Both the position numbers and the translations under genes were made by a program. DNA of 64,000 bases from NCBI RefSeq assembly GCF_039539345.1, contig NZ_BAABCY010000092.1, positions 4,086 through 68,085 of the forward strand. Direction: 5' to 3'. Shown here one piece after another: positions 52,801-61,560 of this stretch; positions within the stretch are counted from its first letter, which is position 1; each line of letters begins with the position of its first letter. Under the pieces are notes generated by a model. That model searched no databases and was not told the origin of the DNA. It saw only the letters and a program-made list of their open reading frames with translations. Source of the DNA: Snuella lapsa. GTDB lineage: Bacteria > Bacteroidota > Bacteroidia > Flavobacteriales > Flavobacteriaceae.

Positions 52801-55800
52801 AAGGAACTACTTGTATAAGCTTACCTGCCCAATTGCCCATAACTACAGAAGGCTATACGATTCCTCTTCCCCAACAGACCCCATGTGAAGAGATGGCAAC
52901 AAGTATTTATAACAGTTATAGGGACGATGCCTACGAAGCATTTTTAAAGAAAGAACGCGAGGACTTTATTAATGCTTACTTGAAGCATGCGGTTGAGGAG
53001 GTTGTGGAAAATTTCGACATGACCTATTTTGATAAAGAATACCAATATACACTATACTACTACGATCAGGCAGGTAACTTATCACAAACCGTACCGCCAG
53101 AAGGGGTCAATAGGTTTACCAAGGCAGAACTGGATGCCCAGGTAGGTGGGGTGTCGTTAAATGAAAGAATCGATAAACATCGAACAGATAACGAACCTAC
53201 CGAAAAGCCTGAGTTGTTACCCGTACACGATTATAAAACGCAGTATGCATACAACTCGTTAAATCAATTGGTATGGCAATTCACTCCTGATGGTGGTGAA
53301 ACCCGGTTTGCTTACGACGCCTTAGGTCGTATCATTGCCTCTCAAAATGCCAAACAATTGGTTAACAATACCTTTAGCTATACTGTATATGATGCTTTAG
53401 GACGCATTACCGAAGCAGGAGAATTAGTACCTAATATCGCTATTGAAATTAATACCACCACAGGTAAATTAATCGAAAGTGGAAATGGAATTCCTATCTC
53501 TACTGTTGGGTTTCCTCAAAATATTTCAATTCAGCAAAACGAAGTTACCAGAACAAAATATACAGACTATCTTATAGACCCATCTATAGTCTTTAATACG
53601 TTTAATGCCAGTACTTCATCTTCAACCTCTAGGAATTCATCTTCAACCTCTAGGAACAGGGTTACCGAAATCTATTATTTTGATTCAGTGACAACATCGA
53701 CTGCCGATATTGATTTTAACACCGCTATATACTACAATTATGATATCCATGGTAATGTAAAAGAATTAGTGCACGAAAACAAATTGTTAGCTTATACTTC
53801 ATCACAATATTCAGACCTTAAACGTATTGAATATGAATATGATCTAATAAGTGGAAATGTTAATAAAGTGTACTATCAAAAGGGAGCCTTAGATCAATTC
53901 ATACATCAATATGTATATGATGCAGATAATAGGATAACCCAGGTACAGACTTCCTCAGACGGAATTACCTGGGAAACAGATGCTGCTTATAATTACTATG
54001 CCCATGGGCCATTGGCCAGAACAGAGTTAGGCGACAAAAAAGTGCAAGGCCAAGATTATGCCTATACCATTCAAGGTTGGTTAAAAGGAGTGAATTCCGA
54101 TGAATTAAACCCTGCTAACGATTTAGGTAAAGATGGTGATACCGGATCATTGGTAGCCAATGATGCCTATGGTTTTGCTTTAACCTATAATGATGAGGAC
54201 TATAGCCCAATTGAGGCCGTAGGAACCATATCGGCCTTTGTAAATAGTAATGCCAGCGGGTCAAATAATACCAACAATCTATACAATGGCAATATTAAAC
54301 AAATGGCTACGGGACTTCTGGATTTAAATGAAGCAGGTTTGGGCACCCAGATGAATCAATACAGCTACGACCAGTTAAACCGAATTAAAACTATGCAGGG
54401 CCATAATACAGGTGGCACAAATAATTATAGCAGTGAATATTTTTATGACAGGAACGGGAACTTGAGCACCTTAAAGAGAGCTACATTGAATGGTCAAGGT
54501 CAGGTTGTTCAAATGGATGATTTAAGCTATAACTATGGGGAAACAAAAACAAACCCTATTACAGGAGAAGTTTCAATGAATAATCAGTTAAACCATGTTA
54601 CCGATGCTCTTGGAGATACTGGATTTAACGATTTAGGTACACAGTCACCCGATAACTATCAGTATGACGAAATTGGTCAATTGATTTCCGATACTTCTGA
54701 AGGCATAACCAATATCGACTGGCGTGTAGACGGTAAAGTGGCACAAATAAGTAAGAACGACGGCACCACCATAAGTTTTCAATACGACGGATTGGGCAAT
54801 AGGATTGCCAAAACGGTAATGCCCGAAAATAAAACGACCGTTTACATGCGTGATGCACAGGGCAATGTGATGGCGGTTTACGAAACCAACGAAACAGACT
54901 TTATCAATATAAGCGCTAACAAAACAGTAAGGCTTAAAGAACATCATATATACGGTAGTTCTCGTTTGGGAATAGAACAAAAAGATGTCATTATTGCGGA
55001 CACTCCTCTCGTAAATGTGGCAACACAGACCTTTGATGGCAGCGATGAAGGTTGGAGTGCCATTGGCAATACAAACATGACAGTCCAAAATGGGTATTTA
55101 AATATCGATGTGGCCAATGGATCTCCTAATGGGGTAAGTACTACTGTTTACATAGCGGTAGGAGATGTAACCATAGCCACAACCATTAGTAACGCCAAAG
55201 GTTTTAAAGACGATGTGATACTAAAAGTTACTGGAGTAACCGATGCTGTAGTATACTACGATGCGCCTGTAAACAAAGCGGGTACTTCCAACACCAATTT
55301 TACCTCAACAATTGGACAGGAATATATATTGGAGCTAGCAGCTACCAATACTAAAGGGGAGTTTAATGTTGAGGAGGTAAATATTGATGTTTTAGCGACA
55401 CCAGTAAGCTATGGCGAGATCATGCCCATTGTGGGTAGCAACAACATGTTTGAGAGACTGTTAGGAGATAAACGTTACGAGCTGAGCAACCATTTGGGTA
55501 ATGTACTTTCTGTAATAAGCGATAGAAAATTAGTGGATGACCCACTTAATTTTACTAACTTTACGCCAGACGTTCTTTCATATAATGATTACTATCCCTT
55601 TGGCATGCTTCTACCAAACAGACATGGTAGCAGTGATAGCTATCGTTATGGCTTCCAGGGACAGGAGAAAGATGATGAGATTAAGGGGGAAGGAAATAGC
55701 TATGCTTACACTTATAGGATGCATGACCCTCGAATTGGTAGATTTTTTGCTACTGACCCAATGGAAACTGTCTATCCATGGAATAGCCCTTATGCTTTTA

Positions 55801-56669
55801 GTGAAAATAGAGTAATTAGATTCATTGAGTTAGAAGGTTTAGAAAAAGCTGAACCTAGAGGTTTTTGGGGTACTGGATGGGATATGTTTATAGGAGATTT
55901 TCATAAGACCCGAATGCAAAATTTAGCAGCAAAACTTGGTGTAGATGAAGGTAACATTCTTGAGTTAGCAAATGACACATATGTTTTTCATCGAACCTAT
56001 TTTAGTGCTACAGCAGGCAAACACGAAACAGTTTATTATGTCTTTAGAAAATCTAAAGAGGGTGTATTCTTAATGACTAGTGCTGATAATGATGATTATG
56101 CGCTTTCCGAAAGTCAGTTTTTAGAATCGGATATTTTAGGAAATGAGGTGATGGATGCTCCAGTAGGGGGAGGTGGAGCAAAGAAACTTACCCAAGGAGT
56201 TGTTATGATGGGACAAAAATCTAAAAAGTATATTTTTAGACAAGTTGTTAGTGTTGCTTCTGAAAGTACAAAAAAGCTTAAAAACTGGTTAGGTGAAATC
56301 AAATTTAATGTTTCTGATGTTTCAGGTATTAGTGGCGATGTATTGAATAAAGGATTTCATATTCATTTTAAGAAGTTAAAGAATCTTGAAATGTCGTTAG
56401 TTCCAGTTAGTGTTGGTATTAAAGGGAAAGGCGGAAAAATAGGATTAGCTTTTATAAATGGTAGCGATGCGGCAGTCGCTGCGGCTGTTAAAATATTTAA
56501 TAAGGCGTTAGGTGATAAAAATTTCAGAAAATCTTTATTGGTAAAATTAAAGGAAACTCAAGAAGCATTGAAAAATACTGCGGGTAAGTCAGATGATATT
56601 ATTAAGAGAGCTTCTGATAAATCAGCAGAAGTACAAAGGCTTATCAAAATAGTTGAAAAAATGAATTAA
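49872..56669 (+). CDS. RHS-repeat wall-associated polymorphic toxin, 5'-truncated
   Basis: A very large protein (2265 residues from ATG 49872; an ATG at 49803 would add 23 residues that are only the antisense of the EEP gene). The N-terminal half (1-1050) is a beta-rich passenger with a few Cys pairs and no visible signal peptide. YD/RHS repeats run from about 1059 (YTLYYYDQAGNLSQTV, RFAYDALGRIIAS, YVYDADNRITQVQ). The RHS core closes near 1985 (YGFQGQEKDDEIKGEG, YRMHDPRIGRFFATDPME, YPWNSPYAFSENRVI). The last 270 residues are a variable C-terminal domain that I do not recognise. Intact relatives begin with an export signal, so the 5' end appears lost. The toxin and immunity role is inferred from family. 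Confidence 0.8.
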   Translation: MVFNAGAEPEDVLNETAEQVDYNYYINTGICPLARDLTLYLDGYFKESSQIGNVTDQGRIYNGLYISSPLFEEFGGTFPAAESSVSTSGTVSGSFNEILTLSINDANGLLTNSQVTVNLPSTFNWHNYGSGFNVLEVSTVITTYNATEQQFYYSALAKIDVAGSYQEVVITGTTMARVTCSIDNPRSEGQYLGSGNSYDETGACNKETYFSKAMVVLLNNLIKNNQINSSGIDITNLDTYVKGYLPDFFGNGITIWNALGSNTYEITVDGSQQFLMLLDSALPTTHTITNLDFNYSQNFQGDIVGQTVKLTWLNNSNLKVSSQGSVVNTESTIINFLCCDDINNYYIPPVCDRHIGLLWNWPKYGDFNDGNQTSIRYQMGIGMRDFLTQIVTDANELGGSNMTSGYNTQTSGDGLTISTQKYPTDPIILDNYYDQPNLLFNGSNRILKLEDIYRPNALYKYLDDIVNSENITVPMDVTFCFLSYERDDNVEATRLKIGDMYANNKSKKLFFILYDTEDMDPATDSLTVQTPNDIIKYRTPLGYVKRLISREPVKFTSGSSVYDSDYISFKHSDLSNETEPISEVLKDVLLEIHQTICRSGSAVVSTTFKPALLLNKIITAPNGQSKFFYEQAYFSPKGFSADLNELIDFEIKVSLNNFLGSIEDYNSVEIIANGQSFKLSNNGLNYFFNEGEQEGLRRAPINRFAWDRYYPVAFDIFNFSYNFNGVQRIYNLNEGNGSAISTDENGVIPLNNGSWIIDPDFGTGLTFKPLQTTWYDPVPFVYEQGADLSFKAQLKFQGGIPYPYDGGFGYITQIDYEDPDNPENLYQLIAYGAFGDSSTPCQTDECVVQPITPVSCTDKFAEFTATINSINDTDQDLDNIDETAFCEKQFAYITDDYIYYLTQLGVTDPATSIHYLTIAQFGATEFGYGYDDPNDGSPGMQAIIDAYVTHVNNVATTDEIQTWAQFTSDYLYTLTNEGTTCISLPAQLPITTEGYTIPLPQQTPCEEMATSIYNSYRDDAYEAFLKKEREDFINAYLKHAVEEVVENFDMTYFDKEYQYTLYYYDQAGNLSQTVPPEGVNRFTKAELDAQVGGVSLNERIDKHRTDNEPTEKPELLPVHDYKTQYAYNSLNQLVWQFTPDGGETRFAYDALGRIIASQNAKQLVNNTFSYTVYDALGRITEAGELVPNIAIEINTTTGKLIESGNGIPISTVGFPQNISIQQNEVTRTKYTDYLIDPSIVFNTFNASTSSSTSRNSSSTSRNRVTEIYYFDSVTTSTADIDFNTAIYYNYDIHGNVKELVHENKLLAYTSSQYSDLKRIEYEYDLISGNVNKVYYQKGALDQFIHQYVYDADNRITQVQTSSDGITWETDAAYNYYAHGPLARTELGDKKVQGQDYAYTIQGWLKGVNSDELNPANDLGKDGDTGSLVANDAYGFALTYNDEDYSPIEAVGTISAFVNSNASGSNNTNNLYNGNIKQMATGLLDLNEAGLGTQMNQYSYDQLNRIKTMQGHNTGGTNNYSSEYFYDRNGNLSTLKRATLNGQGQVVQMDDLSYNYGETKTNPITGEVSMNNQLNHVTDALGDTGFNDLGTQSPDNYQYDEIGQLISDTSEGITNIDWRVDGKVAQISKNDGTTISFQYDGLGNRIAKTVMPENKTTVYMRDAQGNVMAVYETNETDFINISANKTVRLKEHHIYGSSRLGIEQKDVIIADTPLVNVATQTFDGSDEGWSAIGNTNMTVQNGYLNIDVANGSPNGVSTTVYIAVGDVTIATTISNAKGFKDDVILKVTGVTDAVVYYDAPVNKAGTSNTNFTSTIGQEYILELAATNTKGEFNVEEVNIDVLATPVSYGEIMPIVGSNNMFERLLGDKRYELSNHLGNVLSVISDRKLVDDPLNFTNFTPDVLSYNDYYPFGMLLPNRHGSSDSYRYGFQGQEKDDEIKGEGNSYAYTYRMHDPRIGRFFATDPMETVYPWNSPYAFSENRVIRFIELEGLEKAEPRGFWGTGWDMFIGDFHKTRMQNLAAKLGVDEGNILELANDTYVFHRTYFSATAGKHETVYYVFRKSKEGVFLMTSADNDDYALSESQFLESDILGNEVMDAPVGGGGAKKLTQGVVMMGQKSKKYIFRQVVSVASESTKKLKNWLGEIKFNVSDVSGISGDVLNKGFHIHFKKLKNLEMSLVPVSVGIKGKGGKIGLAFINGSDAAVAAAVKIFNKALGDKNFRKSLLVKLKETQEALKNTAGKSDDIIKRASDKSAEVQRLIKIVEKMN
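53616..53657 (+). repeat. 21-bp tandem repeat inside RHS gene
   Basis: Two adjacent 21-base units (53616-53636 and 53637-53657) differing at the last base encode SSSTSRN twice, in a linker between RHS-type segments. It is consistent with recent slippage in frame. Confidence 0.8.
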
Positions 56670-56673
56670 TTAA

Positions 56674-57129
56674 ATGATTGAATTTTTAAAAAAAGGAAAA
56701 AAATTGAACGGCATTCATATGGGAATGAGTGTTGACGATGTACATAGAATACTTGGTAAGCCTGATGAAGTAGTTGGAGATGATAATTATGGTTATCTTA
56801 GTTATAAAGAGTTCAGGTATGGTTATAATACTAATCGTTCTATCTCTGAAATGTCCATTGAATTTGTTAGCTTGGAAAACAAATACAAGTTTAAAGATTT
56901 AAAGTCTGAACAATATGGAGAGATTTTTATTGAATCTTTTTCTATTAGTTCAAAGACTAAAATTCACAAGTTTATTAGATTTTTAAATCATTTACAGTTG
57001 CCTTGGGAAGCTAATAGTGATAGTGATAAAGACTACTTTACCATTAAAATAGAATCAGGTCCTTTTATTGTTTTTGATTTACAAGATGGAACACCATTTA
57101 GAATATCGATAATGGATGGCTATCAATAA
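56674..57129 (+). CDS. probable immunity protein for the RHS toxin
   Basis: A 151-residue soluble protein, starting four bases after the RHS stop codon. It has an alpha/beta layout with GIHMGMSVDDVHRILGKPDE near the start (a BamE/SmpA-like helix-strand motif also found in some immunity families), FRYGYNTNRSISEMSIEF in the middle and a C-terminal FIVFDLQDGTPFRISIMDGY. No signal peptide or membrane segment. Position directly after a polymorphic toxin C-terminus is the main reason for the immunity call. The family is not one I can name. Confidence 0.6.
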   Translation: MIEFLKKGKKLNGIHMGMSVDDVHRILGKPDEVVGDDNYGYLSYKEFRYGYNTNRSISEMSIEFVSLENKYKFKDLKSEQYGEIFIESFSISSKTKIHKFIRFLNHLQLPWEANSDSDKDYFTIKIESGPFIVFDLQDGTPFRISIMDGYQ

Positions 57130-57261
57130 AAAATAAATATTAACGTTAATAAATAGAAACGGGTATATATTTTATGCCCCCCGCTAGTCCTCGTATGCGC
57201 TAGCGCTTCGTCTTTGACGAGTGCCGTATCGGTAAGTAATATGGGATAAAAGAACAAGTTA
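57130..57261. other. spacer after the immunity gene
   Basis: Non-coding, with a GC-richer block (57176-57235) that contains CGCTAGCG and short inverted CTCG/CGAG pieces and stands out from its A/T-rich surroundings. It may be the edge of a mobile or rearranged segment. Confidence 0.4.
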
Positions 57262-57294
57262 AAAAGCTTTTACAGAGATGTAAAGGCTTTTTTG
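57262..57294. terminator. bidirectional terminator
   Basis: Thirteen-base arms (AAAAGCTTTTACA / TGTAAAGGCTTTT, one G-U pair) with loop GAGA, flanked by T runs on both strands. It can end the RHS/immunity transcript on plus and the short regulator frame on minus, whose stop codon begins at 57295. Confidence 0.8.
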
Positions 57295-57477
57295 TTATTG
57301 ACTTAATTTTTGAGTAAGGTCGGCTTTAAGCACAAAAGCAGAGAGGAAATCCTTAACGGTCTCCTTTTGTTTTTTGGAGAGTTTTTGAGCCTTGTTGAAC
57401 AAAGTAAGCAAATCTATATCCTCTATGGTGTCCTGTGCCATGTTCTCGCCGTGAACTGGACTTGAAAAATTACTCAA
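57295..57477 (-). pseudogene. C-terminal tail of an XRE-type regulator
   Basis: 60 codons. The part from about residue 20, DIDLLTLFNKAQKLSKKQKE then TVKDFLSAFVLKADLTQKL, looks like the C-terminal helix pair of Bacteroidota XRE/HTH regulators, which follows the DNA-binding domain. The helix-turn-helix itself is missing. The first residues (MSNFSSPVHGENMAQD) carry no HTH and may be junction sequence. Likely a 5'-truncated regulator gene left by rearrangement at the RHS locus. Confidence 0.5.
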
Positions 57478-57708
57478 AATTGCGATAAAAAGTTAACTAA
57501 AAATCAAGCAAAAGGTATTGTGGGTTTAGCATTCTTTCAAAAAGAGTAGTACAAGTTTTAGTCGTTTTATCTTTCAAGGTCATAAGTTTGATTATAAAAC
57601 AAAGGGTTTTCCTTAGAATTTATAAGGTAAATCCTTATGTTGAATTCGCAGATTTTGAATTATTTAGAACTTTTTATTATATAAACATTAATCCAAAAAT
57701 TTGAGACC

Positions 57709-58287
57709 ATGAAAAAAAGCAGATTTGACCTATTTAAGCTAGTTTTGGTATGTGTAAGTGTTTTATTTTTAAGTAGTTGTAGCAACGAAGGAAATAATGA
57801 TAATAATGTAGAAGATCTTTTAGGAACGTGGAACTTAACGGCTTTAACTTACGACGGCGAAACGGTTAGCAGTTTTTCAGGAACCAGTATTACAACAGAT
57901 TTTTCTGGAGAGGGTCAGAACATTGATGCAACTATAGTTTTTGGAGATAATCCTAATGCAGTTAATTCCCAAGGAGCTTATGATATTGCAATAACATATT
58001 CTGTAGCTGGCCAGGAAAGCTCGCAGATGATTTCAATAAGTGAATATCAGTCGGAAGGTACCTGGTCACTTAAAGGCAATATATTGACTCTTGTTGGTGA
58101 GTTGTTATCCTTTTCTTCCCCTTCTGATTTAGATCTTGTTGATTCAGGCGACTCATCCATAGACTATGTTATTGAAGAATTAACTGCTACAACCATGCGC
58201 CTTAGTGCAACAAAAGAGCAAAGTTTTAACCAGTCTGGGGCAACAATTACTTCAACGGTTAATGTGTTAGTGTTATTTACGCGATAA
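57709..58287 (+). CDS. lipocalin-like lipoprotein
   Basis: A 192-residue lipoprotein: signal to residue 23, then Cys24 (VLFLSSC), an acidic linker and a beta-rich domain starting DLLGTWNLTALTYDGE and ending in TMRLSATKEQ and VNVLVLFTR. GTWxL starts and alternate strands are typical of the small lipocalin-like (DUF4923/5004-like) lipoproteins in Bacteroidota, which may bind hydrophobic ligands. Function unknown. The next lipoprotein gene starts 12 bases after, so they are likely cotranscribed. Confidence 0.7.
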   Translation: MKKSRFDLFKLVLVCVSVLFLSSCSNEGNNDNNVEDLLGTWNLTALTYDGETVSSFSGTSITTDFSGEGQNIDATIVFGDNPNAVNSQGAYDIAITYSVAGQESSQMISISEYQSEGTWSLKGNILTLVGELLSFSSPSDLDLVDSGDSSIDYVIEELTATTMRLSATKEQSFNQSGATITSTVNVLVLFTR

Positions 58288-58299
58288 TAAGAATTTAGG

Positions 58300-58866
58300 G
58301 TGGTTGTCACATATAAAATACCAAAGCCTTTGCTGTATAAGATAAAAATCTTTTTAATGCTTTCCGTTACGGTCATCTTGGTAGGTTCTTGTGGCGCTGT
58401 GGTACGTATGAAAGGCAATCATTATTTGACGGAAGCACATGGTGCTATTCCTCCCGATTTTGCAGGAGATCAAACAACTATGGTCTTTATTACACATCAT
58501 AGGAGTTACAATAAGTATTTGAAGAGAAATGTTAGAAAATACTATCACGGAAGCTATGAGTTTGCTACAGCAGATGAATTTACAGAGAACACTAAATACC
58601 AAGATGTAAAGACCTATCGTTATGTGTTCGATTATGTATACATTCAACCTGGCGGGGTGGCTTTTAAAAATCAGACCGTTACAAGTGGGAACTTTTCTAC
58701 AACCATGACCACAGCACGAGCTCCGTTGTATAATGTAAAGAAATTTTCGATATGGGACAGGAAGAACGATGCTATATATAGAAGCAAGATTACATCCAGT
58801 TTTTGGAGTAAGTTGCAAAAGGTTTACCTGAGGAAACTTGAGAAGAAAAGGATATCCAGTATATAA
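58300..58866 (+). CDS. hypothetical lipoprotein
   Basis: A 188-residue lipoprotein with GTG start at 58300 (an in-frame ATG at 58357 is too close to the lipobox to supply a full signal). Signal residues 1-30 end VTVILVGSC. The mature part is basic and rich in tyrosine (HHRSYNKYLKRNVRKYYHGS, VKTYRYVFDYVYIQPGGV, FWSKLQKVYLRKLEKKRI). I do not recognise the family. It sits 12 bases after the lipocalin-like lipoprotein gene. Confidence 0.55.
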   Translation: MVVTYKIPKPLLYKIKIFLMLSVTVILVGSCGAVVRMKGNHYLTEAHGAIPPDFAGDQTTMVFITHHRSYNKYLKRNVRKYYHGSYEFATADEFTENTKYQDVKTYRYVFDYVYIQPGGVAFKNQTVTSGNFSTTMTTARAPLYNVKKFSIWDRKNDAIYRSKITSSFWSKLQKVYLRKLEKKRISSI

Positions 58867-59051
58867 ATTACCAAATTTGAAGGATCCTAAGCAAAGACCT
58901 TGGTATTAATAAAAAACATTGGCCAAGAAGTTTGAAATGATGCTATTATTTTTGAAATGAAGTATTGGATAGGATAACGGTGCGATAACTAATATTTTAT
59001 TAAAGAATTAAAGGATTTATATTTTTTTGAAAAGAAAGAACCACTGTTGTG

Positions 59052-59870
59052 ATGAGTAAAACGTTATTTAGAAGTGTCATTTTTTTATCAATTTGCATTT
59101 TATGCTTTGCCTTTTCTTCCGATTTGCAAAGGAAAGTAATAAGACAGACCGATTTTGATATCGAATGTTATGTAACACATAGGAAGCCAAAATCATTTTA
59201 TCCCGATAAGACCTATTTTTGGTATCGCTCTGGAGAAGTACACCAGTCGGTATCGAGCATTGGTGGCGATGTTTTGCATGATAGCTATATCAAGTATTAC
59301 AGATCCAATCAATTGGCCGAAAAAGGTCTATTCTATTACGGATTAAAAACAGGTGCCTGGAAGCATTGGTACGAAAATGGACAATTGAAATTGCAGGAAG
59401 CCTGGCGTAATGGTTATAAGCATGGCGAGACGATTGCATTTAATTACGATGGTTCCGTGTCCCAAAAAGGAAGTTATTGGAATAATTTAAAAGAAGGTGT
59501 CTGGATTAACTACAATACTAAGGATACTGTATTTTATGCCAAAAATCAAATGTTAGAGGAAAAACCAATAGGTTTCTTAGAAAGAACACTTAGAAAGAAG
59601 GATTCGTTAGAAAAAATACAAATAAGAACAAATAAAAAACTTGAAAGGAAAAAGGACTCCTTAGAACGGGTTCGCAAGAAGGAAAGTAAATTTATTAAAA
59701 AGAGAAATGATTCAATTAAGCGAGTTAAAAAGAAATTAAATAAAAGATTAGAAAAACAAAAAGATTCATTAGATAGAGTTAAGAAAAAGAAAAATAAGGC
59801 AATACAACCAAAAGAAAAGAAGAAAAACAATAATGGATTTTTAGAAAAACTATTTAAAAAGAAGGATTAA
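59052..59870 (+). CDS. YwqK/MORN-repeat protein with lysine-rich tail
   Basis: A 272-residue exported protein (ATG 59052; the GTG three bases earlier is not needed). Signal peptide to about residue 22 (SICILCFAFSS). Residues 60-160 hold MORN/YwqK-type repeats (GLKTGAWKHWYENGQLKLQE, GYKHGETIAFNYDGSVSQKG, NNLKEGVWINYNTKD). Residues about 180-272 are an extremely basic, helical region repeating KKDSLERV-like units (KKDSLEK, KKDSLERVRKK, KNDSIKRVKKK, QKDSLDRVKKK). YwqK is called an antitoxin in some genomes, but the export signal and basic tail argue for an envelope role. Function unknown. Confidence 0.65.
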   Translation: MSKTLFRSVIFLSICILCFAFSSDLQRKVIRQTDFDIECYVTHRKPKSFYPDKTYFWYRSGEVHQSVSSIGGDVLHDSYIKYYRSNQLAEKGLFYYGLKTGAWKHWYENGQLKLQEAWRNGYKHGETIAFNYDGSVSQKGSYWNNLKEGVWINYNTKDTVFYAKNQMLEEKPIGFLERTLRKKDSLEKIQIRTNKKLERKKDSLERVRKKESKFIKKRNDSIKRVKKKLNKRLEKQKDSLDRVKKKKNKAIQPKEKKKNNNGFLEKLFKKKD

Positions 59871-60063
59871 TATAATAAAGTACTACATATACAAATTAAA
59901 GTAAAGCTGAATTTTTAATTATTAAGGATTTTAAAAAAAGACACTATCCCTAAAAGTGTGTAAGTTATAAATTGAGGGTTTGACTTCTTTAGAGTTGAGA
60001 TACTACCAAAAAACATTTGCAAGACTCCTTTGGTCAAAGTTATGTTAACGCTAACAGTGAGCT

Positions 60064-61437
60064 TTACTGAATACTACCTGTTGTTTTGTTTAATGGAGAG
60101 TTACTAACACTTGTAAGCTTTTGGGAGTCGTTAATTGAACAATCTTCTTGCTTAAAAACGTTTTTTACAATCTTGTGTAGGTCTGGAATAACCTTACTTG
60201 CAATTTTCGAATGACTGTTTAAAAGCACACATATACCTAAGTCGGCTTCTGGGTAAAGGGCAATTTCATTTCTAAAGTCGTTAACACTGCCCCCATGGTG
60301 TAAAATAGTTTTTTCTTCGTTTGTTTCTTCTTCTATAAATTTATGGATACGCCACCCAAAGCCATAAAAAGACTTTAAATGTCCAGGCCAGCGTTGGTAA
60401 TATTTACTTCTGCCCCTAACTTCTATAAATGGCGTGAAAGCTTCTTTTAAAGCAGATTTATCCATAATTTCAGGATTATGACCAAGCAAAAATCGCATCC
60501 ATTTTGCCATGTCTAGTGCACTTGCGTTAATACCTCCCGCAGCAATAGCATTGTAGTATTTGTTGGTAAGTTTTATGGGCTTCCAGTGTTTTCTCGTTTT
60601 TATATGGGGCAAGGCAATATTCTTTGATTGGGATAAAGTTTCATGATCCATGCATATAGTATGCATTCCCAGGGGTTTAAAAAATCGATCCTCCAATGAC
60701 GTTGAGATTTCTTTTCCCGTTACTTTGTGCATTACCTCCCCACAAAGTGCAAACACGGCATTTTGATAACTATACATTAAACCCGGTTTACTAATTGGGG
60801 ATATGCTCTTGAACCGCTTAGCTATATCATCTAAAGGTAAGCCTGCTTCTACAAGGTTAGTGTAACTATGGTATGGGGTGCCCGATGTATGCGATAAAAT
60901 ATTAGCTAATGTAATTTTGTTGGTATTGGTTTTGTCTCCCAATTGAAATTCAGGTATATAATCGCTAACCCTATCGTTCCAATCCAACATGCCATCATTT
61001 TTAAAACTGGCCGCTAATATTCCTGCAAACCCTTTAGATAAGGATCCTAATCTGAATACAGTTTCTTTGTTAACCCCTTCATTAAATTTAATGTTCCTTT
61101 TTCCAAACCCTTCAGACATTACAATAGAGTCACTTTTAACAATGCTTACGCCTGAACCAACAATTTCCCCTTTTGCTATGGCTTTATCAAAATAAGCACT
61201 TATGGCAGTTCTTAATTCTTGTTGTTGGGACTTGTATTGTTGTAACTTATGCAGATCAACTAATGGCTTTTTAGCTGGCTCGGAGGATATAGTAACTTTA
61301 GTCTTAGGGGTCGATACATATTCAATAACACTCAAAATGAGAATACATGTCGCAAGAATAAAAAGCGTAGGTTTTACTAAGATTTTGAGTCTTTGCATGG
61401 GGTTAATAATCGGTTTGGTTTGGTTGTAATTCAACAA
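60064..61437 (-). CDS. beta-lactamase-fold serine hydrolase
   Basis: A 457-residue protein with one N-terminal membrane/signal segment (residues 19-40). The class C beta-lactamase/esterase fold is shown by the S-x-x-K motif in FRLGSLSKGFAG (near 132), the second motif Y-x-N in MYSYQNAVFALCGEV (near 222), ILSHTSGTPYHSY between them, and HHGGSVNDFRNEIALYP near 387 in place of the KTG box. Relatives are penicillin-binding-like esterases, D-aminopeptidases and beta-lactamases, and the substrate cannot be told. It is divergent from the sialidase-like gene at 61561. Confidence 0.85.
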   Translation of the reverse strand: MLNYNQTKPIINPMQRLKILVKPTLFILATCILILSVIEYVSTPKTKVTISSEPAKKPLVDLHKLQQYKSQQQELRTAISAYFDKAIAKGEIVGSGVSIVKSDSIVMSEGFGKRNIKFNEGVNKETVFRLGSLSKGFAGILAASFKNDGMLDWNDRVSDYIPEFQLGDKTNTNKITLANILSHTSGTPYHSYTNLVEAGLPLDDIAKRFKSISPISKPGLMYSYQNAVFALCGEVMHKVTGKEISTSLEDRFFKPLGMHTICMDHETLSQSKNIALPHIKTRKHWKPIKLTNKYYNAIAAGGINASALDMAKWMRFLLGHNPEIMDKSALKEAFTPFIEVRGRSKYYQRWPGHLKSFYGFGWRIHKFIEEETNEEKTILHHGGSVNDFRNEIALYPEADLGICVLLNSHSKIASKVIPDLHKIVKNVFKQEDCSINDSQKLTSVSNSPLNKTTGSIQ

Positions 61438-61560
61438 ATATAGGATTAAATGCTTAAAACTGGGTGTAAGATGTTGTTTTCTTTATATTTATTTAGTAAA
61501 ATCAGACTGTTTTTATTATTATTCATAACTATTAGTTCGTAAACATGCTATCTTTAAATA

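Noticed and set aside
54645..55088. 147-codon minus-strand frame inside the RHS gene
   Set aside because: A shadow of the YD-repeat region; RHS motifs are clear on the plus strand.
58354..58818. 154-codon minus-strand frame opposite the lipoprotein gene at 58300
   Set aside because: The plus-strand frame has a lipoprotein signal and operon spacing, while the minus-strand frame has neither.
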